The notes under the pieces are model-generated. The model worked only from the letters and a program-made list of their open reading frames with translations. It made no database searches and was not told the DNA's origin. The translations under genes were made by a program, and so were the position numbers. Below are positions 1 to 9,609 of a stretch of DNA of 64,000 nucleotides, in pieces; the first letter of the stretch is position 1, and every line of letters starts with the position of its first letter. This DNA is from Mycobacterium sp. MBM (lineage in GTDB: Bacteria > Actinomycetota > Actinomycetes > Mycobacteriales > Mycobacteriaceae): the NCBI GenBank assembly GCA_021648845.1, contig JAKJHY010000012.1, forward strand, positions 62,001 to 126,000. Reading direction: 5' to 3'.

Positions 1-230
1 GCCACATCCAGGCCGGCGGCGTCGGCGGCGGCCAGCTCCTCGATGATCTGCTCCAGATTCAGCGGGCCGGTGTCGACGATGCGGGCGCCGTCCGGGCATT
101 CGGCGAGCAGGTCCTCGGGCATGATCGAACCCGCGTACAGGCACACCTGGCAGCGGGTGAGCAATCGTTGGCCACGCACCGTGATCAGATCGGCCGCGCC
201 CGGCCCGGCTCCGATGAAGTAGACGGTCAC
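1..230 (-). CDS. cobM: Precorrin-4 C11-methyltransferase, N-terminal part
   Basis: Only the first 76 codons are in the window; the rest lies beyond position 1. The GTG start at 230-228 overlaps the cobL stop in a GTGA arrangement, so the two are translationally coupled. The protein opens with [20 protein letters not shown], the glycine-rich SAM-binding loop of cobalamin-pathway tetrapyrrole methylases, and continues with the YAGS..MPEDLL segment typical of CobM/CbiF. The enzyme methylates precorrin-4 at C-11 in aerobic B12 synthesis in the cytoplasm. The order cobL then cobM matches M. tuberculosis Rv2072c-Rv2071c. Confidence 0.9.
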   Translation of the reverse strand, partial: MTVYFIGAGPGAADLITVRGQRLLTRCQVCLYAGSIMPEDLLAECPDGARIVDTGPLNLEQIIEELAAADAAGLDV

Positions 231-1402
231 GACGTGACCAGGACCCACTGGGTGACCGGGTAGGCCGGCCGGAAACCGGTGAAACCGCCGATCGGCTCGC
301 CGTGGTAGTGCTGGAACCGGCGCAACTGGCCTCCTAGTCTCGCGTGGCCCTCGAGGACCGCAGCCTCCGATTCTGCCGTGACGACATTGGCCACCAACCG
401 GCCCCCGGCAGGCAGCCGGTCCAGACACGCCTCGAGCAGGCCGGCCTCGGTGATACCGCCGCCGATGAAGATCACCGACGGCTCGGCGGCGCCGTCGAAA
501 CCGTCCGGGGCGGCGGCGCGCACCTCGACATTCACCCCGAACGCGACGGCATTGGCGGCGATGCGTGCTCGTCGTTGCTCCGAACGCTCGAAAGCCACTG
601 CGGTGCAGCCCGTTCCGCTACGGCACCATTCGACGGCGATACTGCCCGAGCCGGACCCGACATCCCACAGCCGTTCGCCGGGCCGCGGCCCCAACGCGGC
701 CAGGGTCACCGCGCGGATGCCCTGCTTGGTGATCTGGCCGTCATGGGCGAATGCCGTATCCGGCAGGGTGTGGTAACGCCGTTCATCGGGCAGATACTGC
801 ACCGCAACGACATTCAGGTCGTCGATATCTCCCCCGGTGCCGGCGGCCCAGTCCCGTGCCGGCGCGCTGCGGCGACGCTCCTGCGGCCCGCCCAGCTGTT
901 CGAGCACGGTGAATTCGGAGTCACCGCGGCCGGTGTCGGTCAGCAGCGCGGCCAACGTCACCGGGCAGCCACCGTCGCGGCTGAGCACCACCGCACGTCC
1001 GCCGCGGCGCACCGCGGTGTGCACGGGTGCGGTCACCAGGCTGATCACCTCGGTGTCCGGCACCGACCAGCCCATCCGGGCGCATGCCAACGTCACCGAG
1101 GAGACCTGCGGCAACACCCGCACCGCGGCGGCGCCGAAACGCCGGATCAGGGTCGCGCCGATACCGTGCAACAACGGATCACCGCTGGCCACCACGTGCA
1201 CATCCGCACCGGCGGGGTCGAGCTGCTCCAACGCCGGTAGCAGCGGCGTCGGCCAACAGCGGCGCTGCCCGCCGACGGTGTCGTCGAGCAGGTCCAACTG
1301 CCGGGGCGAACCATAGATGACGGTGGCGGCGGCGAGTTCGGCTCGCGACTGCGCACCGAGACCGGCCATACCGTCGGCTCCGATGCCGACCACGACGATC
1401 AT
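227..1402 (-). CDS. cobL: Precorrin-6Y C5,15-methyltransferase (decarboxylating)
   Basis: A bifunctional cobalamin-pathway enzyme of 391 aa that methylates precorrin-6Y at C-5 and C-15 and decarboxylates the acetate side chain. The N-terminal half is a tetrapyrrole methylase domain beginning [15 protein letters not shown]. The C-terminal half (from about residue 230) is a class I SAM methyltransferase with the motif [15 protein letters not shown], the CbiT-type domain. Length and two-domain layout fit full-length CobL. The start has a GGAGGA Shine-Dalgarno. It follows the SDR gene by 16 bp and overlaps cobM by 4 bp, so all three probably form one operon. Confidence 0.93.
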   Translation of the reverse strand: MIVVVGIGADGMAGLGAQSRAELAAATVIYGSPRQLDLLDDTVGGQRRCWPTPLLPALEQLDPAGADVHVVASGDPLLHGIGATLIRRFGAAAVRVLPQVSSVTLACARMGWSVPDTEVISLVTAPVHTAVRRGGRAVVLSRDGGCPVTLAALLTDTGRGDSEFTVLEQLGGPQERRRSAPARDWAAGTGGDIDDLNVVAVQYLPDERRYHTLPDTAFAHDGQITKQGIRAVTLAALGPRPGERLWDVGSGSGSIAVEWCRSGTGCTAVAFERSEQRRARIAANAVAFGVNVEVRAAAPDGFDGAAEPSVIFIGGGITEAGLLEACLDRLPAGGRLVANVVTAESEAAVLEGHARLGGQLRRFQHYHGEPIGGFTGFRPAYPVTQWVLVTS

Positions 1403-1418
1403 CTGGGTCCTCCACTCG

Positions 1419-2165
1419 TCATCGCGGCAACCGCCGCCAGATCGGACCAGGCAAGACCCGGAAGACCGCCGCGATCACGCCGACCTGCCACGGCACCCAA
1501 ACGCTACGGCGTCGGCCCTCCAGGGCGCGCACCGCCGCGTCGGCCACCTGCGCCGGGGTGCTGGAGAACGGTGCCGGCGCCATCCCCGCCGTCATCCGCC
1601 CGATCACGAAACCGGGGCGAACGACCAGCAGACGCTTGTCGTGCCGGGCGCGCGCATACTCGGCGAAGCCACTGCAGAATCCGTCCAGGCCGGCCTTGGC
1701 CGACCCGTAGACATAATTGGCCCGGCGCACCCGCACCCCGGCGATCGACGAGAACGTCACCATGGTCGCGGGCCCACAGCCGGACAGCGCGAGCAGTTCG
1801 GTGAGCAGGCTGACCTGTGCCAGGTAGTCGGTGTGCACGATCGCGACGGCATGTGTCGAGTCGAGCTCGGCCCGTTGCTGATCGCCGAGCACACCGAACG
1901 CCAGCACCGCCGTGCTCCACCGCGCGCCGTGCGTGCGATTGATCGACCTGAGAACGTCGCGGTGCGACCCGATATCGTCGGCGTCGAACTCGTGGACGTG
2001 CACGTCCGAGGCGCCCGCTGCCCGCACCGCCTCGACCTCGGCGGCCAGATCGTCGCTGCGCCGCGCCGCCAACACGACGGTGCGCCCCGGAGCCAACCGC
2101 TTCGCCATCTCGACGCCGATCTCGCTACGGCCGCCGAATATGACGACGTAGCCCGTGTCCTCCAT
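1419..2165 (-). CDS. Short-chain dehydrogenase/reductase (Rv2073c-like)
   Basis: SDR family oxidoreductase of 248 aa, first gene of the cobL-cobM operon. It has a glycine-rich nucleotide-binding start (VIFGGRSEIGVEMA), an acidic residue environment after beta-2, the catalytic serine in TFSSIAG and the YVYGSAKAG segment carrying the active-site YxxxK. The C-terminus (VFRVLPGPIWRRLPR) is basic and hydrophobic and could be membrane-associated. M. tuberculosis has an SDR (Rv2073c) at the same place. The substrate is unknown; the position beside cob genes does not by itself prove a role in B12 synthesis. Confidence 0.85.
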   Translation of the reverse strand: MEDTGYVVIFGGRSEIGVEMAKRLAPGRTVVLAARRSDDLAAEVEAVRAAGASDVHVHEFDADDIGSHRDVLRSINRTHGARWSTAVLAFGVLGDQQRAELDSTHAVAIVHTDYLAQVSLLTELLALSGCGPATMVTFSSIAGVRVRRANYVYGSAKAGLDGFCSGFAEYARARHDKRLLVVRPGFVIGRMTAGMAPAPFSSTPAQVADAAVRALEGRRRSVWVPWQVGVIAAVFRVLPGPIWRRLPR

Positions 2166-2172
2166 GGCAGTG

Positions 2173-2178
2173 ATTATG
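2173..2178 (-). promoter_or_regulatory. Candidate -10 (CATAAT) of the SDR-cobL-cobM operon
   Basis: On the minus strand CATAAT ends 7 nt before the ATG at 2165, the spacing expected if transcription starts at the start codon (leaderless mRNA). No Shine-Dalgarno is visible. Inference from spacing only. Confidence 0.45.
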
Positions 2179-2200
2179 TCCTGCGCTAGCGTGGACCCCG

Positions 2201-2626
2201 ATGGCTACATCTGGTCGCAAGGCAACCACCCGACTGACCAATGACGCGCTCGCCTTCCTGACCGAGCGTCATCTGGCCATGCTCACCACCCTGCGCGGTG
2301 ACAACTCGCCCCATGTCGTGGCCGTCGGTTTCACCTTCGATCCGACCACGCACATCGCCCGGGTGATCACCACCGGCGGTTCGCAAAAGGCGGTCAACGC
2401 CAAGGAGCGTGGGGTCGCGGTGCTCAGCCAGGTCGACGGTGCGCGCTGGCTGTCGCTGGAGGGATCGGCCACCGTCAGCGGCGATCCCGAGGACGTGCGC
2501 GATGCCGAGCTGCGGTACGCGCAGCGCTACCGGACACCACGGGTCAACCCGCGCCGGGTGGTCATCGAGGTGCGTGTCGAGCGGGTGCTCGGGTCCTCCA
2601 CGCTGCTGGACCGCGGCGAGGCCTGA
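2201..2626 (+). CDS. F420-dependent biliverdin reductase-like protein (Rv2074 family)
   Basis: A 141-aa split-barrel flavin/deazaflavin-binding protein of the pyridoxamine-phosphate-oxidase-like superfamily. The features seen are the N-terminal [16 protein letters not shown] strand, the [11 protein letters not shown] segment and the C-terminal [16 protein letters not shown]. It sits exactly where Rv2074 lies in M. tuberculosis, between the SDR and the pepE region; Rv2074 has been described as an F420H2-dependent biliverdin reductase. It is divergent from the SDR gene with 35 bp between starts. A TAGCGT hexamer 8 nt before the ATG may be its -10. The exact substrate here is inferred by synteny. 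Confidence 0.8.
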   Translation: MATSGRKATTRLTNDALAFLTERHLAMLTTLRGDNSPHVVAVGFTFDPTTHIARVITTGGSQKAVNAKERGVAVLSQVDGARWLSLEGSATVSGDPEDVRDAELRYAQRYRTPRVNPRRVVIEVRVERVLGSSTLLDRGEA

Positions 2627-2632
2627 GAGCCC

Positions 2633-3781
2633 TCAGACCGGCACCACGACCAGATCGTGCGGTCGCCGGTTGACCGATTCCACCCCGTCTTGGGTCACGA
2701 TGACGATGTCCTCGATCCGTGCGCCCCACTGCCCGGGGAAATAGATGCCGGGCTCCACCGAGAACGCCATGCCCGGCTTCAGGGTGATCTCGTTACCGGA
2801 CACGATGTAGGGCTCCTCGTGCACGGACAGGCCGATACCGTGCCCGGTGCGGTGCACGAACGCCTCGGCCAACCCTTCCGCGGCGAGCACATCCCGGGCG
2901 AGCGCATCGACGGATCCGGCGGTGATCCCGGGCCGCACCGCGGCGACGGCCTCGGCCTGCGCGCGCTGCAGCACCGCGTACCGGCGTGCGATCTCGGCGG
3001 CGGGTTCCCCGATGCTGTACGTGCGCGTCGAGTCGGAGTTGTACCCGGGCGCGTACGGTCCGCCGATATCGACGACGACGATGTCGCCGACCTGCAGTTG
3101 CCGCTGCGAGCACTCGTGGTGCGGGTCGGCGCCGTTGGGACCGGACCCCACGATGATGAACGCCACCTCCGAATGCCCCTCGGCGACAATGGCTTCGGCG
3201 ATGTCGGCGGCGACGGCCGCCTCGGTGCGTCCGGGCACCAGAAATTCCGGCACCCGGGCGTGCACACGGTCGATGGCCGCGCCGGCCCGACGCAGGGCCT
3301 CGATCTCGGCGGCATCCTTGATCATCCGCAGTGTGCGCAGCACATCGGTGGCCAGCACCGGCACCGTGCCGAGCACATCGGCCAGTGGCAGCAGATGCAG
3401 TGCGGTCATCGAGTCGGTGACCGCCACGCGCACCGGCGCGCCGCCCGACCCGCGCAGGGCCTGTGCGACCAGCTGGTAGGGGTCCTCCCCATCCACCCAA
3501 TCCAGCACCCTGGCACCGATTTCGGCGACCGCGGACTCGCGCAGCGCCGCCAACTCCAGGCGCGGCACCACCAAGGTGGGCGTGGACCCGTCGGCGGGCA
3601 GCACCAGGGCGGTGAGTCGCTCGAAGGTCTGCGCGCGCGAGCCCACCAGGTAACGCAGGTCGTATCCCGGGGTGATGACCAACCCGGCCAGTCCCGCGTT
3701 CGCCGCGCCCGCGGCGGCCGCCCGCACCCGCTGGGCATAGACCTCGGTGTCGAAGCGGGTCGTGTCAGAGCCGGTCGCCAT
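2633..3781 (-). CDS. pepE: M24B-family aminopeptidase (Xaa-Pro dipeptidase type)
   Basis: A 382-aa cytoplasmic metallopeptidase that removes N-terminal residues next to proline. The N-terminal creatinase-like domain is followed by a pita-bread catalytic domain. Metal ligands are visible: the Asp of VDIGGPYAPGYNSDSTRTY and its second Asp, the His of HRTGHGIGLSVHEEPY, and Glu in VEPGIYFPG and RIEDIV. An ATG at 3787 would add two residues. The ATG at 3781 is preferred because it lies exactly 6 nt after a TACCCT -10 and agrees with a leaderless start. It ends 6 bp from the convergent Rv2074-like gene. Confidence 0.9.
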   Translation of the reverse strand: MATGSDTTRFDTEVYAQRVRAAAAGAANAGLAGLVITPGYDLRYLVGSRAQTFERLTALVLPADGSTPTLVVPRLELAALRESAVAEIGARVLDWVDGEDPYQLVAQALRGSGGAPVRVAVTDSMTALHLLPLADVLGTVPVLATDVLRTLRMIKDAAEIEALRRAGAAIDRVHARVPEFLVPGRTEAAVAADIAEAIVAEGHSEVAFIIVGSGPNGADPHHECSQRQLQVGDIVVVDIGGPYAPGYNSDSTRTYSIGEPAAEIARRYAVLQRAQAEAVAAVRPGITAGSVDALARDVLAAEGLAEAFVHRTGHGIGLSVHEEPYIVSGNEITLKPGMAFSVEPGIYFPGQWGARIEDIVIVTQDGVESVNRRPHDLVVVPV

Positions 3782-3786
3782 CCCCA

Positions 3787-3793
3787 TAGGGTA
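3787..3793. promoter_or_regulatory. Symmetric bidirectional -10 between pepE and the exonuclease gene
   Basis: The heptamer TAGGGTA reads as TAGGGT on plus (3787-3792) and TACCCT on minus (3793-3788). Each hexamer ends exactly 6 nt before a start codon, ATG 3799 on plus and ATG 3781 on minus. One short sequence could therefore drive two leaderless mRNAs in opposite directions. The fit of both sides is seen in the sequence; promoter activity is inferred. Confidence 0.55.
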
Positions 3794-3798
3794 GTGCC

Positions 3799-4758
3799 AT
3801 GACTGCGCAAGCTCCCGTCCTGCTGCTCGACGGCGCCAGCATGTGGTTCCGCTCGTATTTCGGGGTGCCGTCGTCGATCACCGCGCCGGACGGCCGCCCG
3901 GTCAACGCGCTACGTGGCTTCCTGGACACCGTGGCCACGTTGGTCACCCAGCACCGGCCGTCCCGGCTGGTGGTCTGCCGGGATGACGACTGGCGCCCGC
4001 AATGGCGGGTGGACCGCATTCCGTCCTACAAGGCACACCGCGTCGAGGAGGCCCGCCCCGACGGTGACCCCGATGTGGAGGAGGTGCCCGACGAGTTGAC
4101 CCCGCAGGTCGACATGATCATGGAGTTGCTCGACGCGTTCGGCATCGCCACCGCCGGCGCCCCGGGTTTCGAGGCCGACGATGTGCTGGGCACCTTGGCC
4201 GCCGCCGAGCAGCGCGATCCGGTCATCGTGGTCAGCGGGGACCGCGACCTGCTGCAATTGGTGGGCGATGACCCGGTGGCGGTGCGGGTGTTCTATATCG
4301 GCCGGGGGCTTGCCAAGGCGATCCTGTTCGGGCCCACCGAGGTTGCCGACACCTATCGCGTGCCGGTGCAGCGCGCGGGAGCCGCCTACGCCGAGTTGGC
4401 GCTGCTGCGCGGGGACCCGTCCGACGGCCTGCCCGGTGTCGCAGGCATCGGCGAGAAGACCGCAGCCACCTTGCTGGCCCAGCACGGATCGCTGGCGGCG
4501 ATCGTCGCGGCCGCCGCGGACCCGTCCTCCACGATGCCTGCGGCCCAACGTAAGAAGCTGCTGGCCGCCGGTGAGTACATCGTCGCCGCGGAACCGGTGG
4601 TGCGGGTCGCCACCGATGCGCCGGTCACGCTGTCACGGCCCGACGATCTGCTCCCGCTGGCGGCGGCCGACCCGACCCGGGTGGCGGCGCTGGCGCAGGA
4701 GTACGGCGTGGTGTCCTCGATCGGGCGCCTGCAGAAGGCGCTCGACGCTCTGCCCTGA
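3799..4758 (+). CDS. 5'-3' exonuclease (PolA N-terminal domain-like, Rv2090)
   Basis: A 319-aa stand-alone flap/5'-3' exonuclease homologous to the N-terminal domain of DNA polymerase I. The metal-binding acidic clusters are visible: [15 protein letters not shown] at the start, [25 protein letters not shown], and the helix-hairpin-helix [20 protein letters not shown] that contacts DNA. It probably processes flaps and gapped DNA in replication or repair. The start codon has no Shine-Dalgarno and lies 6 nt behind a TAGGGT hexamer. Its partner in the divergent promoter is pepE, the same arrangement as Rv2089c/Rv2090. Confidence 0.9.
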   Translation: MTAQAPVLLLDGASMWFRSYFGVPSSITAPDGRPVNALRGFLDTVATLVTQHRPSRLVVCRDDDWRPQWRVDRIPSYKAHRVEEARPDGDPDVEEVPDELTPQVDMIMELLDAFGIATAGAPGFEADDVLGTLAAAEQRDPVIVVSGDRDLLQLVGDDPVAVRVFYIGRGLAKAILFGPTEVADTYRVPVQRAGAAYAELALLRGDPSDGLPGVAGIGEKTAATLLAQHGSLAAIVAAAADPSSTMPAAQRKKLLAAGEYIVAAEPVVRVATDAPVTLSRPDDLLPLAAADPTRVAALAQEYGVVSSIGRLQKALDALP

Positions 4759-4767
4759 CCCCGCCGG

Positions 4768-5511
4768 CTACTTGGGGCGGCCGACCTCGTAGGTGCCGTT
4801 GTCATCCTGGAACGTGACGGTGACCTGTCGTTTGGTGCCATCGATGCTGACCTGGCAGGTGAAGGTGTCCCCCTTGCGCACCACGGGGCTGACGCCGTCA
4901 TTGCACGTGACGTCCCGGACGTTCTTGGCACCGTAACCGTTGGCCTCGTCGGTCAGGATCTGCTGCACGCCGGTCTGGGCGGCATCGATGTCCAGTGTGG
5001 TGGTGACGAAGAAGCCGGGCTTCCAGAAGCCGAGGACCAGCACCACCGCGACGATCACCACCACCAGCAGGCCGATCACGCTGCCGATGACGGCCAACGA
5101 CTTCTTCGACCCCTCTTCGCTGCCGGTCGGCCCGTAGGGCGAGAACTGCTGCTGTGGGTCGTACGGTCCTGGCTGACCGTACTGCGGCGGCTGGCCGTAC
5201 TGCGGCGGCTGCCCGTAGGGCTGGCCGGGCTGCTGACCGTACTGCGGATACCCCTGCGGCGCGTACGCCGTGGGCTGCTGGCCGTACTGATCGGGCTGTG
5301 GCGGGTACGCGGGCTGCTGGTACTGCGGATACTGCTGCGGTGCTTGCGGCTGCTGGTAGGCCGGTTGCTGCCAGGCCGGGGTGTCGCCCGCGGGCTGTTC
5401 CGGGGTGGGCGGCTGCCAGGCGGGCTGCTCACCCGGCGACGGGGCACCGCCGGACTGCGGCGGCTGACCTGACCACGCCTGCGTGGGGTCAGATCCCTGC
5501 GGTCCGCTCAT
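4768..5511 (-). CDS. Pro/Gln/Tyr-rich single-pass membrane protein with DUF4333 domain (Rv2091c-like)
   Basis: A 247-aa protein with three parts. Residues 1-130 are low-complexity and rich in Pro, Gln, Gly and Tyr, with repeated QYGQP-type units. One transmembrane helix follows around 138-160 ([20 protein letters not shown]). The extracytoplasmic C-terminus carries two cysteines in VTCNDG and FTCQVS, matching the DUF4333 domain of mycobacterial envelope proteins. A strong AGGAGA Shine-Dalgarno precedes the ATG. The function is unknown. It lies just downstream of helY, as in M. tuberculosis. Confidence 0.85.
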   Translation of the reverse strand: MSGPQGSDPTQAWSGQPPQSGGAPSPGEQPAWQPPTPEQPAGDTPAWQQPAYQQPQAPQQYPQYQQPAYPPQPDQYGQQPTAYAPQGYPQYGQQPGQPYGQPPQYGQPPQYGQPGPYDPQQQFSPYGPTGSEEGSKKSLAVIGSVIGLLVVVIVAVVLVLGFWKPGFFVTTTLDIDAAQTGVQQILTDEANGYGAKNVRDVTCNDGVSPVVRKGDTFTCQVSIDGTKRQVTVTFQDDNGTYEVGRPK

Positions 5512-5578
5512 CGTGTCTCCTTGATCCGGGCTCGTACTACGACATCGTGACCCGCCGCCGCGGATCTACGCCGCCACA

Positions 5579-8314
5579 CTACCCTGCATCAACTGCTACG
5601 ACGCCCCGTCGAATGCCGGTGATGGCGCGTTTCGCGGTACTGCGCAGCGCCGGTGTGGGGGCGGCATTGCGGACCTGGTCGAGCAGATCGAGCACCTGGC
5701 GGCACCACCGGACGAAATCACCCGCGGGAAGCGGCGATCCGCTGCCGGTGACATCGGAGGCCGCCAATGACGATGCCAGGTCGCCGGTGCTGGCCCATTG
5801 GTGGATGGCCGCGACGAAACCGTCATCGGGTTCGCGGCTGTAGGCGATGCGTTGGCGCTGTTCATCGCTGCGAATCCGGGCCCACAACCGACGGGTGTCC
5901 GCCAGCGCGCGGCGGATGGCGCCGGTCGGGATCTGCAGGCCCTGCGGGCCGGTGCCGTCACCACGGGATTCGAACTGCACCGCCGAAAGCACCGCCGCCA
6001 GCTCGGCCGGCGACAACCCTTCCCATACCCCCTGACGCAGGCACTCGGCCACCAAAAGGTCACTCTCGCTGTAAATCCGCGCGAGCAGTCGGCCGTCCTC
6101 GGTGACCTTCGGCGTGTCGCCCGCGCGATCGATGAACCCGCGTTCGGCGAGGAGCTCCAGAATCTTGTCGAAGGTGCGCGCCAGGGAGTTGGTGGCGGCC
6201 GCGATTTTCTGCCGGGTCTGCTCGTTGTCGCGTTCGATCCGCAGGTACCGTTCGGCCGCGCGGACCTGGGCCTCGCGGTCGGGCGCGCCGTGGGCGGGAT
6301 GATGGCGCAGCCGATCGCGCAGCCCGGCCAGTTCGGGGTCGACATCGCGTTCGCCATCGTGCCCTCGGCGCCGGGACGGCACGTCCAGCCCGGCCGCCGC
6401 CGACCGCAGCGCCGACGCCAGGTCGCGGCGGACCCGGGGTTGGCGGTGCTCGACCCGCTTGGGCAGGGTCATCGAGCCCAGCCGCGCGGACGCCCCGGAG
6501 TAGTCCGCCGACGAGATCCGGCCCGCCCAGCGGTGTTCGGTGAGGATCAGGGGCCGCGGATCGTCGCTGTCCTGCGCGGGTTCGAGCACCACCGCCAGCC
6601 CGCCGCGCCGGCCCTGACTGATGGTGATGATGTCACCGCGCCGCAACCCGGCCAGCGCCTCGTCGGCGGCCCGGCGGCGGTGCAGCCGCGATGCCCGCGA
6701 CTGCGCCCGCTCCCGGGCGCTGATCTCGGCGCGCATGCGCGCGTACTCCAGCATCGCCGGGTCCAGGTCGGCGGCGATCTCGGCGAGCATCCGCTCGCCG
6801 CGCTCGACAGCGCGCACCAGGCCCACCACCGACCGGTCGGCCTGGTACTGCGCGAACGACCGCTCCAGAAGTTGACGCGCAAGATCCGGGCCCATCTGCT
6901 GCACCAGGTTGATCGTCATGTTGTACGACGGGGCGAACGAACTCTTCAGCGGGAAGGTACGGGTCGATGCCAGGCCCGCGACCTCGGCCGGCGCACAGGC
7001 CTCGTCGTCGGCGTGCCACAGCACCACCGCGTGACCTTCGATATCGATCCCGCGCCGGCCGGCCCGGCCGGTCAGCTGGGTGTACTCCCCCGGCGTCAGC
7101 GGGGCGTGTTGTTCGCCGTTGTACTTCACCAGCCGTTCCAGCACCACGGTGCGGGCCGGCATGTTGATACCCAAAGCCAGTGTCTCGGTGGCGAACACCG
7201 CCTTCACCAGACCGGCGGTGAACAATTCCTCGACGGTGTGGCGAAACACCGGCAGCATGCCCGCATGGTGGGCGGCCAAGCCGCGAAGCAGGCCTTCGCG
7301 CCACTCGTAGTAGCCGAGCACATCCAGATCCGAGCGCTCGAGATCGGCGCAGCGCCGGTCGATGACCTCGGCGATGCGGGTTCGTTCGGCGTCGTCGGTG
7401 AGACGCAACGGCGCCCGCAGGCACTGCTTGACCGCGGCGTCGCAACCGGCCCGCGAGAAGACGAACGTGATGGCCGGCAGCAGCCCTTCGGCGTCCAGGG
7501 TCGCGATGACATCGGGGCGGGACGGCCCGCGGTTCAGACCGGGCCGCGATTGCCTGCCCCGGTTGCGGCCACGCGGCTGCCAGTCGGCCAACCGGTCGGC
7601 CTCCCGGCGGTGCGCGATATGACGCAGCAGGTTCGGGTCGACCAAGCTGGTCTGCCCGCCGCCCTCGAACAGGTCGAAGAGCCGCTTGCCGACCATCATG
7701 TGCTGCGACAGCGGTACCGGGCGGTGCTCGTCGACCACCACGGTGGTGTCCCCGCGGACGGTCTGGATCCAGCCGCCGAATTCCTCGGCGTTGCTCACCG
7801 TCGCCGAGAGGCTGACCAGTCGCACCTCTTCGGGCAGGTGCAGGATCACCTCCTCCCACACCGCGCCGCGCATCCGGTCGGCAAGGAAATGCACCTCGTC
7901 CATCACCACATGGGAAAGCCCTTGCAGTGCAGGTGAATCGGCGTAGAGCATATTGCGCAGCACCTCGGTGGTCATGATGACCACCGAGGCGTCGGCGTTG
8001 ATGGACTGGTCCCCGGTGAGCAATCCGACCCGCTCGGCACCGTAACGGCGCACCAGGTCGACGTGCTTTTGATTGCTCAGCGCCTTGATCGGGGTGGTAT
8101 AGAAGCACTTCCGGCCGGCCGCCAACGCCAGGTGCACCGCGAACTCGCCCACGACGGTCTTGCCCGCCCCGGTGGGAGCGCAGACCAACACACCGTGGCC
8201 GGACTCCAGAGCAGCACAGGCACGAACCTGGAAGGGATCGAGCCCGAACGGGAGCTGCGCGGCGAAACCGCGTAGTTGCGGACCGGTCTCGGCCGGGGCG
8301 GCCTCAGGTGACAT
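5579..8314 (-). CDS. helY: Ski2/Mtr4-type DEAD/DEAH-box RNA helicase
   Basis: A 911-aa superfamily 2 helicase that unwinds RNA using ATP and probably acts in RNA turnover. Motifs in order: Walker A ([12 protein letters not shown]), the DEVH box ([14 protein letters not shown]), motif III (LSATVSN), and motif VI in [14 protein letters not shown]-terminal DSHCT-like region covers roughly the last 170 residues. An Arg/Gly-rich patch lies near residue 250. The start overlaps the end of tatC by 11 bp, so it is transcribed with tatA-tatC. Mycobacterial HelY normally has about 900 residues, so it is full length. Confidence 0.93.
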   Translation of the reverse strand: MSPEAAPAETGPQLRGFAAQLPFGLDPFQVRACAALESGHGVLVCAPTGAGKTVVGEFAVHLALAAGRKCFYTTPIKALSNQKHVDLVRRYGAERVGLLTGDQSINADASVVIMTTEVLRNMLYADSPALQGLSHVVMDEVHFLADRMRGAVWEEVILHLPEEVRLVSLSATVSNAEEFGGWIQTVRGDTTVVVDEHRPVPLSQHMMVGKRLFDLFEGGGQTSLVDPNLLRHIAHRREADRLADWQPRGRNRGRQSRPGLNRGPSRPDVIATLDAEGLLPAITFVFSRAGCDAAVKQCLRAPLRLTDDAERTRIAEVIDRRCADLERSDLDVLGYYEWREGLLRGLAAHHAGMLPVFRHTVEELFTAGLVKAVFATETLALGINMPARTVVLERLVKYNGEQHAPLTPGEYTQLTGRAGRRGIDIEGHAVVLWHADDEACAPAEVAGLASTRTFPLKSSFAPSYNMTINLVQQMGPDLARQLLERSFAQYQADRSVVGLVRAVERGERMLAEIAADLDPAMLEYARMRAEISARERAQSRASRLHRRRAADEALAGLRRGDIITISQGRRGGLAVVLEPAQDSDDPRPLILTEHRWAGRISSADYSGASARLGSMTLPKRVEHRQPRVRRDLASALRSAAAGLDVPSRRRGHDGERDVDPELAGLRDRLRHHPAHGAPDREAQVRAAERYLRIERDNEQTRQKIAAATNSLARTFDKILELLAERGFIDRAGDTPKVTEDGRLLARIYSESDLLVAECLRQGVWEGLSPAELAAVLSAVQFESRGDGTGPQGLQIPTGAIRRALADTRRLWARIRSDEQRQRIAYSREPDDGFVAAIHQWASTGDLASSLAASDVTGSGSPLPAGDFVRWCRQVLDLLDQVRNAAPTPALRSTAKRAITGIRRGVVAVDAG

Positions 8315-9248
8315 CGTCGTCGGACAGGGACTGCGAGGACACGCGGCTCGGCGGGGCGATCGGTTCGGCCGCCGGGATCGGTGCCGCCTCGGTCTCGGGC
8401 ACCTCGGCCAGGGCCTCGCGGCGGGCCTTGCGCTTGTCGTGCACGCGGGTGATCTGGATGGCGAACTCCAGCAGCAGGGTCAGTGCCAGCGCCAGCGCCA
8501 GCATCGAGAACGGGTCGGAGCCCGGCGTGGCGAACGCGGCGAACACGAACAGCGCGAAGATCAGGCCGCGGCGCCACTCCTTGAGCTTCGCGTAGGGCAG
8601 CACGCCGATCACGTTGAGCATGATGATCAGCAGCGGGAACTCGAAGCTGATGCCGAAGACCAACAGCAGGTTGATCAGGAAGCCGAAGTACTGGTCGCCC
8701 GACAGCGCGGTGACCTGGACGTCGCTGCCCACGGTGAGCAGGAAACCCAACGCGGTGGAGAGCACCACGTAGGCCAACACCGCGCCGCCGACGAACAGCA
8801 CCGCACCCACCCCGACGAACGCCATCCCGAACCGCCGCTCCTTGCGGTACAGGCCCGGGGTGATGAACGCCCAGATCTGATACAGCCAGACCGGGCAGGC
8901 CAGCACGATACCGGCGGTGAGGGCGACCTTCAGCCGCAACATGAACTGGTCGAACGGCCCGGTGGCCAGCAGCCGGCACTGCCCGTCCGGGGCGATGGTG
9001 GCCCGCGCCGACTCCGGCAGCGAACAGTACGGACCGCGCAACCACTCACCGAGACTGTTCAGGCCGAATACGCCGTGGGTGTACCACAGGAAGCCGAGGA
9101 CCGTGGTCGCCACCACGGCGGCGGTCACGATCAGCAGCCGGTTGCGCAGTTCGGCGAGATGGTCGACCAGCGACATCGTGCCGTCGGGGTTGGCCCGGGC
9201 ACGGCGTTGACGCGGGTCGAATCGGCGGAAGATTCCAGGGGTCTGCAC
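8304..9248 (-). CDS. tatC: Sec-independent (twin-arginine) translocase subunit TatC
   Basis: A 314-aa polytopic membrane protein that recognises twin-arginine signal peptides and forms the Tat translocon with TatA/TatB. The N-terminal signature [16 protein letters not shown] is followed by six predicted membrane helices, the periplasmic loop with [17 protein letters not shown], and the [14 protein letters not shown] segment. The C-terminal tail is long and charged ([13 protein letters not shown]...), as in other mycobacterial TatC proteins. It overlaps helY and lies about 80 bp after tatA. Confidence 0.95.
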   Translation of the reverse strand: MQTPGIFRRFDPRQRRARANPDGTMSLVDHLAELRNRLLIVTAAVVATTVLGFLWYTHGVFGLNSLGEWLRGPYCSLPESARATIAPDGQCRLLATGPFDQFMLRLKVALTAGIVLACPVWLYQIWAFITPGLYRKERRFGMAFVGVGAVLFVGGAVLAYVVLSTALGFLLTVGSDVQVTALSGDQYFGFLINLLLVFGISFEFPLLIIMLNVIGVLPYAKLKEWRRGLIFALFVFAAFATPGSDPFSMLALALALTLLLEFAIQITRVHDKRKARREALAEVPETEAAPIPAAEPIAPPSRVSSQSLSDDDVT

Positions 9249-9327
9249 GGGCAGCCTTAACGTCGATGCAGGCGGGCGCGCGCTATCGACGCGACATCAG
9301 ACCGCGATGGGACGGACTTGGCAGCTA

Positions 9328-9579
9328 TCAGGCCGGCCGCTTGTCGCCGGTCTGTTCGGGCGCGGGTGCGTCCACACGCTCCGAGGTGACAGGGGTGGCG
9401 GGCAGCGAGGAGGTATCCGGCTTGTCGTTGCCGTCGGCTTGCATCTCCTTGATCTCGGACTTGAAGATGCGCATCGACTTACCCAGGGAACGCGCTGCGT
9501 CCGGGAGTTTCTTGGCGCCGAACAACAGAATGAAAGCCGCGATAACGATCAGCCAGTGCCACGGTTGAAGTCCGCCCAA
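9328..9579 (-). CDS. tatA: Sec-independent translocase subunit TatA
   Basis: The pore-forming Tat subunit, with one N-terminal membrane helix ([15 protein letters not shown]), the [21 protein letters not shown] hinge and amphipathic helix split across residues 17-36, and an acidic Pro-rich tail. A longer reading from a GTG at 9588 is possible. The TTG at 9579 is preferred because GGAGGTG ends 6 nt before it and because it gives MGGLQPWHW and 83 residues, matching the remembered M. tuberculosis TatA start (MGSLSPWHW) and length. It lies directly downstream of pafC. Confidence 0.92.
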   Translation of the reverse strand: MGGLQPWHWLIVIAAFILLFGAKKLPDAARSLGKSMRIFKSEIKEMQADGNDKPDTSSLPATPVTSERVDAPAPEQTGDKRPA

Positions 9580-9609
9580 TTCAAACACCTCCGCAAGTTG
9601 TGGTCGAGT

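Noticed and set aside
5798..7936. 712-aa plus-strand open frame
   Set aside because: It is antisense to helY, which has all helicase motifs. The composition (Arg/His/Gly-rich, no motif) is typical of shadow frames in GC-rich DNA.
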